Source: Blautia sp.
GTDB taxonomy: Bacteria; Bacillota; Clostridia; Lachnospirales; Lachnospiraceae
Length of the DNA: 8,041 nucleotides
NCBI GenBank assembly: GCA_017420455.1
Contig: JAFOJB010000515.1
Span: 1 to 8,041, forward strand
Direction of reading: 5' to 3'
The notes below the pieces were generated by a model. It saw nothing but the letters and a program-made list of their open reading frames with translations, was not told the origin of the DNA and made no database searches. Below, one piece after another: positions 6,201 to 8,041 of the stretch (the stretch's first letter is position 1; the number at the start of each line of letters is the position of its first letter). Both the position numbers and the translations under genes were made by a program.

Positions 6201-7829
6201 TCACTGGAAGAAGTCGTCGTCTGTATCCTCCTCCGTAACGACATCCATCCGGATTTTGTCACGGATCGCCTCATCTACGGTAATTTCCCTTAAGGCTGTA
6301 TTCTTCTGGTCTGCATCCGTCAGGATCCGGATTTCTACCTCCTTCCCGGTTTTTTCCAGGATCAGCTGCCGGATTGTTTCAATCTTCTCCGGCGTTTTTA
6401 TATTTTCTGAAACCAGATGTGTATTCTCCAGGTAAAGGACCGGTTCCTCCGACTGCGGGTCGTATTTGGGAGTGGTACTTGCGAGGATGGCTTTTACAAA
6501 GCTCTCCGCGCCTGCTATCAGGTATTTCCAGCCCGCCACGATCTTTTGAAGGTCTTCCGGAGCGGCCTTTGGCGGAGGCGGCGCGGCTCCTCTTTTTTCT
6601 TCCGGTATCAGACTCTGTACCCCTCTGCCGGAATCATCCGCAGTGCCTTTTGATTCCCTGTAATCCTTCTCTGGTGCTTCCTCGATTCTTTTTTCCAGGA
6701 CCCGGATACGGTCCAGAAGAGAATCCAGATTCACCTCCATGGCCGGTCTGCAGAGCTTGATAAGCGCTATCTCCACCAGCACTCTTTTTTGGACAGCGTA
6801 GCGGATCTGGTTTGAAAGATCTGACAGGATGCGGATATAGCGCATCAGTGTCTCTGTTTCCGCCATGCCGGCTTCTTCCCGGAGACGTTCCAGATTTTCG
6901 GACGACATATCTACGGTATCTTCGGCATTTTCTGTGGTCTTAACGATCATAAGATTCCTCAGATACCAGGTAAAATCCGCTACAAACTGATTCAGTTCCC
7001 GACCGCCTGCGATCATATCCTCCAGAATCTGTATGGTTCCTCCCGCGTTTCCCTCCAGAGACAGGCGGAACAGGCGGCTGAACACCTCTGTATCTACCGC
7101 TCCAAGGACATCCAGAACCTTGTCGTAAGTCAGCTTCTCTCCAAGATAAAAGGCGATGCACTGGTCCAGGAGACTGAGGGCATCCCGCATGGAACCATCG
7201 CCGGCTTTCGCCACATAACGTATGGCTTTTTCCTCTGCTTCGACATTTTCTTTTTCCAGGAGTTCTGAAAGCCTTGCGGCAACGGTATCGACGGAGATTC
7301 GATGAAAATCATATCTCTGACATCTGGAAAGGATCGTTACAGGAATTTTGTGTACTTCCGTGGTCGCCAGGATAAAGATCACATAAGAAGGCGGTTCCTC
7401 CAGTGTTTTCAGCAGGGCATTGAAGGCTCCTGTTGAAAGCATATGGACCTCATCTATAATATATACCTTGTACTTTCCCTGGGTGGGCCGGTAGGTTACC
7501 TCCTCCCGGATTTCCCGGATATTATCGACGCCGTTGTTGGAAGCTGCGTCGATCTCAATGACATTCATGGAATTACCGGCTTTGATGGCGCGGCACATGC
7601 TGCACTCTCCGCAGGGGCTTCCGTCCTGTGGATTCTCACAGTTTACTGCCCTTGCAAGAATCTTTGCCACAGAGGTTTTTCCTGTTCCTCTGGTTCCGCA
7701 GAAAAGATACGCATGACCGATCCGTTCTGTCTTAACCTGGTTTTTCAATGTAGTAACAATATGATCCTGGCCCTTCACCTGCTCGAAGGTATCCGGTCTG
7801 AATTTCCGGTACAGAGCCACGTAGCTCAT
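6201..7829 (-). CDS. dnaX: DNA polymerase III subunit gamma/tau
   Basis: A 542-residue clamp-loader ATPase. The N-terminal AAA+ module contains Walker A GTRGTGKT (45-52), zinc cysteines C64, C73, C76 and C79, Walker B DEVH (126-129), sensor I ILATTE (153-158), the arginine-finger SRC motif (168-170) and sensor II GSMRDALS (212-219). The oligomerisation domain runs to about 365. A charged coiled-coil-like stretch (about 368-385) and a polar, proline-rich linker (about 386-425) lead to a C-terminal tau region (about 426-542). In the cytoplasm it loads the beta clamp and links the polymerase cores. The ATG at 7829, giving MSYVALYRKFRP, has AAGGGGAG five bases upstream and matches the family; an in-frame start at 7925 would add 32 unrelated residues. 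The run A6 at 6598-6593 in the linker could permit slippage to a shorter gamma-like product. The gene leads the dnaX-ybaB-recR cluster. Confidence 0.97.
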   Translation of the reverse strand: MSYVALYRKFRPDTFEQVKGQDHIVTTLKNQVKTERIGHAYLFCGTRGTGKTSVAKILARAVNCENPQDGSPCGECSMCRAIKAGNSMNVIEIDAASNNGVDNIREIREEVTYRPTQGKYKVYIIDEVHMLSTGAFNALLKTLEEPPSYVIFILATTEVHKIPVTILSRCQRYDFHRISVDTVAARLSELLEKENVEAEEKAIRYVAKAGDGSMRDALSLLDQCIAFYLGEKLTYDKVLDVLGAVDTEVFSRLFRLSLEGNAGGTIQILEDMIAGGRELNQFVADFTWYLRNLMIVKTTENAEDTVDMSSENLERLREEAGMAETETLMRYIRILSDLSNQIRYAVQKRVLVEIALIKLCRPAMEVNLDSLLDRIRVLEKRIEEAPEKDYRESKGTADDSGRGVQSLIPEEKRGAAPPPPKAAPEDLQKIVAGWKYLIAGAESFVKAILASTTPKYDPQSEEPVLYLENTHLVSENIKTPEKIETIRQLILEKTGKEVEIRILTDADQKNTALREITVDEAIRDKIRMDVVTEEDTDDDFFQ

Positions 7830-8041
7830 AGTATCTCCCCTTAACTTTTCTGTCCATTCCCCTGCTGCAGCGCTCAGGACCGGTCCAGAAATAACTTTCC
7901 AGAATTGCTTGTCTTTTGGTCCCACAGCACACAGCGAAAATCATCTGCATATTCAGAAAGCGTCCGCATGGCTTACGCAGTCCGTGTGTCTCATCATAAC
8001 ACAGAAACGCAGAAGAAACCAGTCTCAACAAAACGGAAATG
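7830..8041 (-). other. dnaX upstream region; no gene recognised
   Basis: This edge region (212 bases) holds the dnaX ribosome-binding site AAGGGGAG (7835-7842), a perfect palindrome GGACCGGTCC (7877-7886), and a candidate promoter at 7993-8001. I looked for the SRP RNA (scRNA/4.5S) that often precedes dnaX in Firmicutes, and for its conserved GNAR-loop core; it is not present here. It could lie beyond the window edge. Open frames running through it show no recognisable protein. Confidence 0.5.
7993..8001 (-). promoter_or_regulatory. Candidate extended -10 promoter for dnaX
   Basis: The minus strand reads TGTTATGAT, an extended -10 form (TGn followed by TATGAT, 5 of 6). No good -35 lies at 16-18 bases; a TTGAGA is present but 24 bases upstream, which is too far. 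Transcription would start near 7986, with a leader of about 155 bases. Plausible but weak. Confidence 0.35.

Noticed and set aside
7830..7925. 32-residue N-terminal extension of DnaX
   Set aside because: The extension resembles no clamp-loader sequence, and the ATG at 7829 has a strong ribosome-binding site and the conserved MSYVALYRKFRP start.
7830..8041. SRP RNA gene upstream of dnaX
   Set aside because: The location fits Firmicute habit, but the conserved SRP RNA core (GGTCAGG...GGAAGCAGC-type) is absent on both strands.

Overview
The window reads as ordinary chromosomal DNA from a Firmicute of class Clostridia, most likely family Lachnospiraceae. The reasons are purine-rich AGGAGG-type ribosome-binding sites before most genes, intermediate base composition, a transketolase split into two genes, a short TalC-type transaldolase, and a DUF5711-like membrane protein beside a CvpA-family protein. 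All eight genes lie on the minus strand, so transcription runs from high to low coordinates. No phage, insertion sequence, tRNA, rRNA or CRISPR array was seen.

Right third (about 8041-5018): dnaX (DNA polymerase III tau/gamma), ybaB (nucleoid-associated protein) and recR (recombinational repair). This order is widely conserved in bacteria. ybaB and recR share one base at a TGATG stop/start junction. The dnaX-ybaB gap holds about four tandem copies of a 14-bp AT-rich unit (6097-6150).

Middle (about 5012-2291): a carbohydrate operon of transaldolase, transketolase N-terminal subunit and transketolase C-terminal subunit. A near-consensus promoter starts five bases past the recR stop (TTGACC, 17-bp spacer, TATAAT), and a 14-bp-stem intrinsic terminator ends the unit. 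Together these genes supply both carbon-transfer enzymes of the non-oxidative pentose phosphate pathway, linking ribose-5-phosphate and xylulose-5-phosphate to glycolytic intermediates. A hairpin and a 12-bp direct repeat between the transaldolase and transketolase genes could tune their relative expression.

Left (about 2286-76): a separate transcription unit with its own likely promoter. It encodes a single-pass membrane protein of the DUF5711 type (function unknown) and a four-helix CvpA-family membrane protein. A strong GC-rich hairpin without a U-tract lies between them.

I found no convincing new system. The points most worth a second look are the 14-bp minisatellite, the tal-tkt intergenic signals, an A6 run in the dnaX linker that could allow a gamma-like product, and the uncharacterised DUF5711/CvpA pair.
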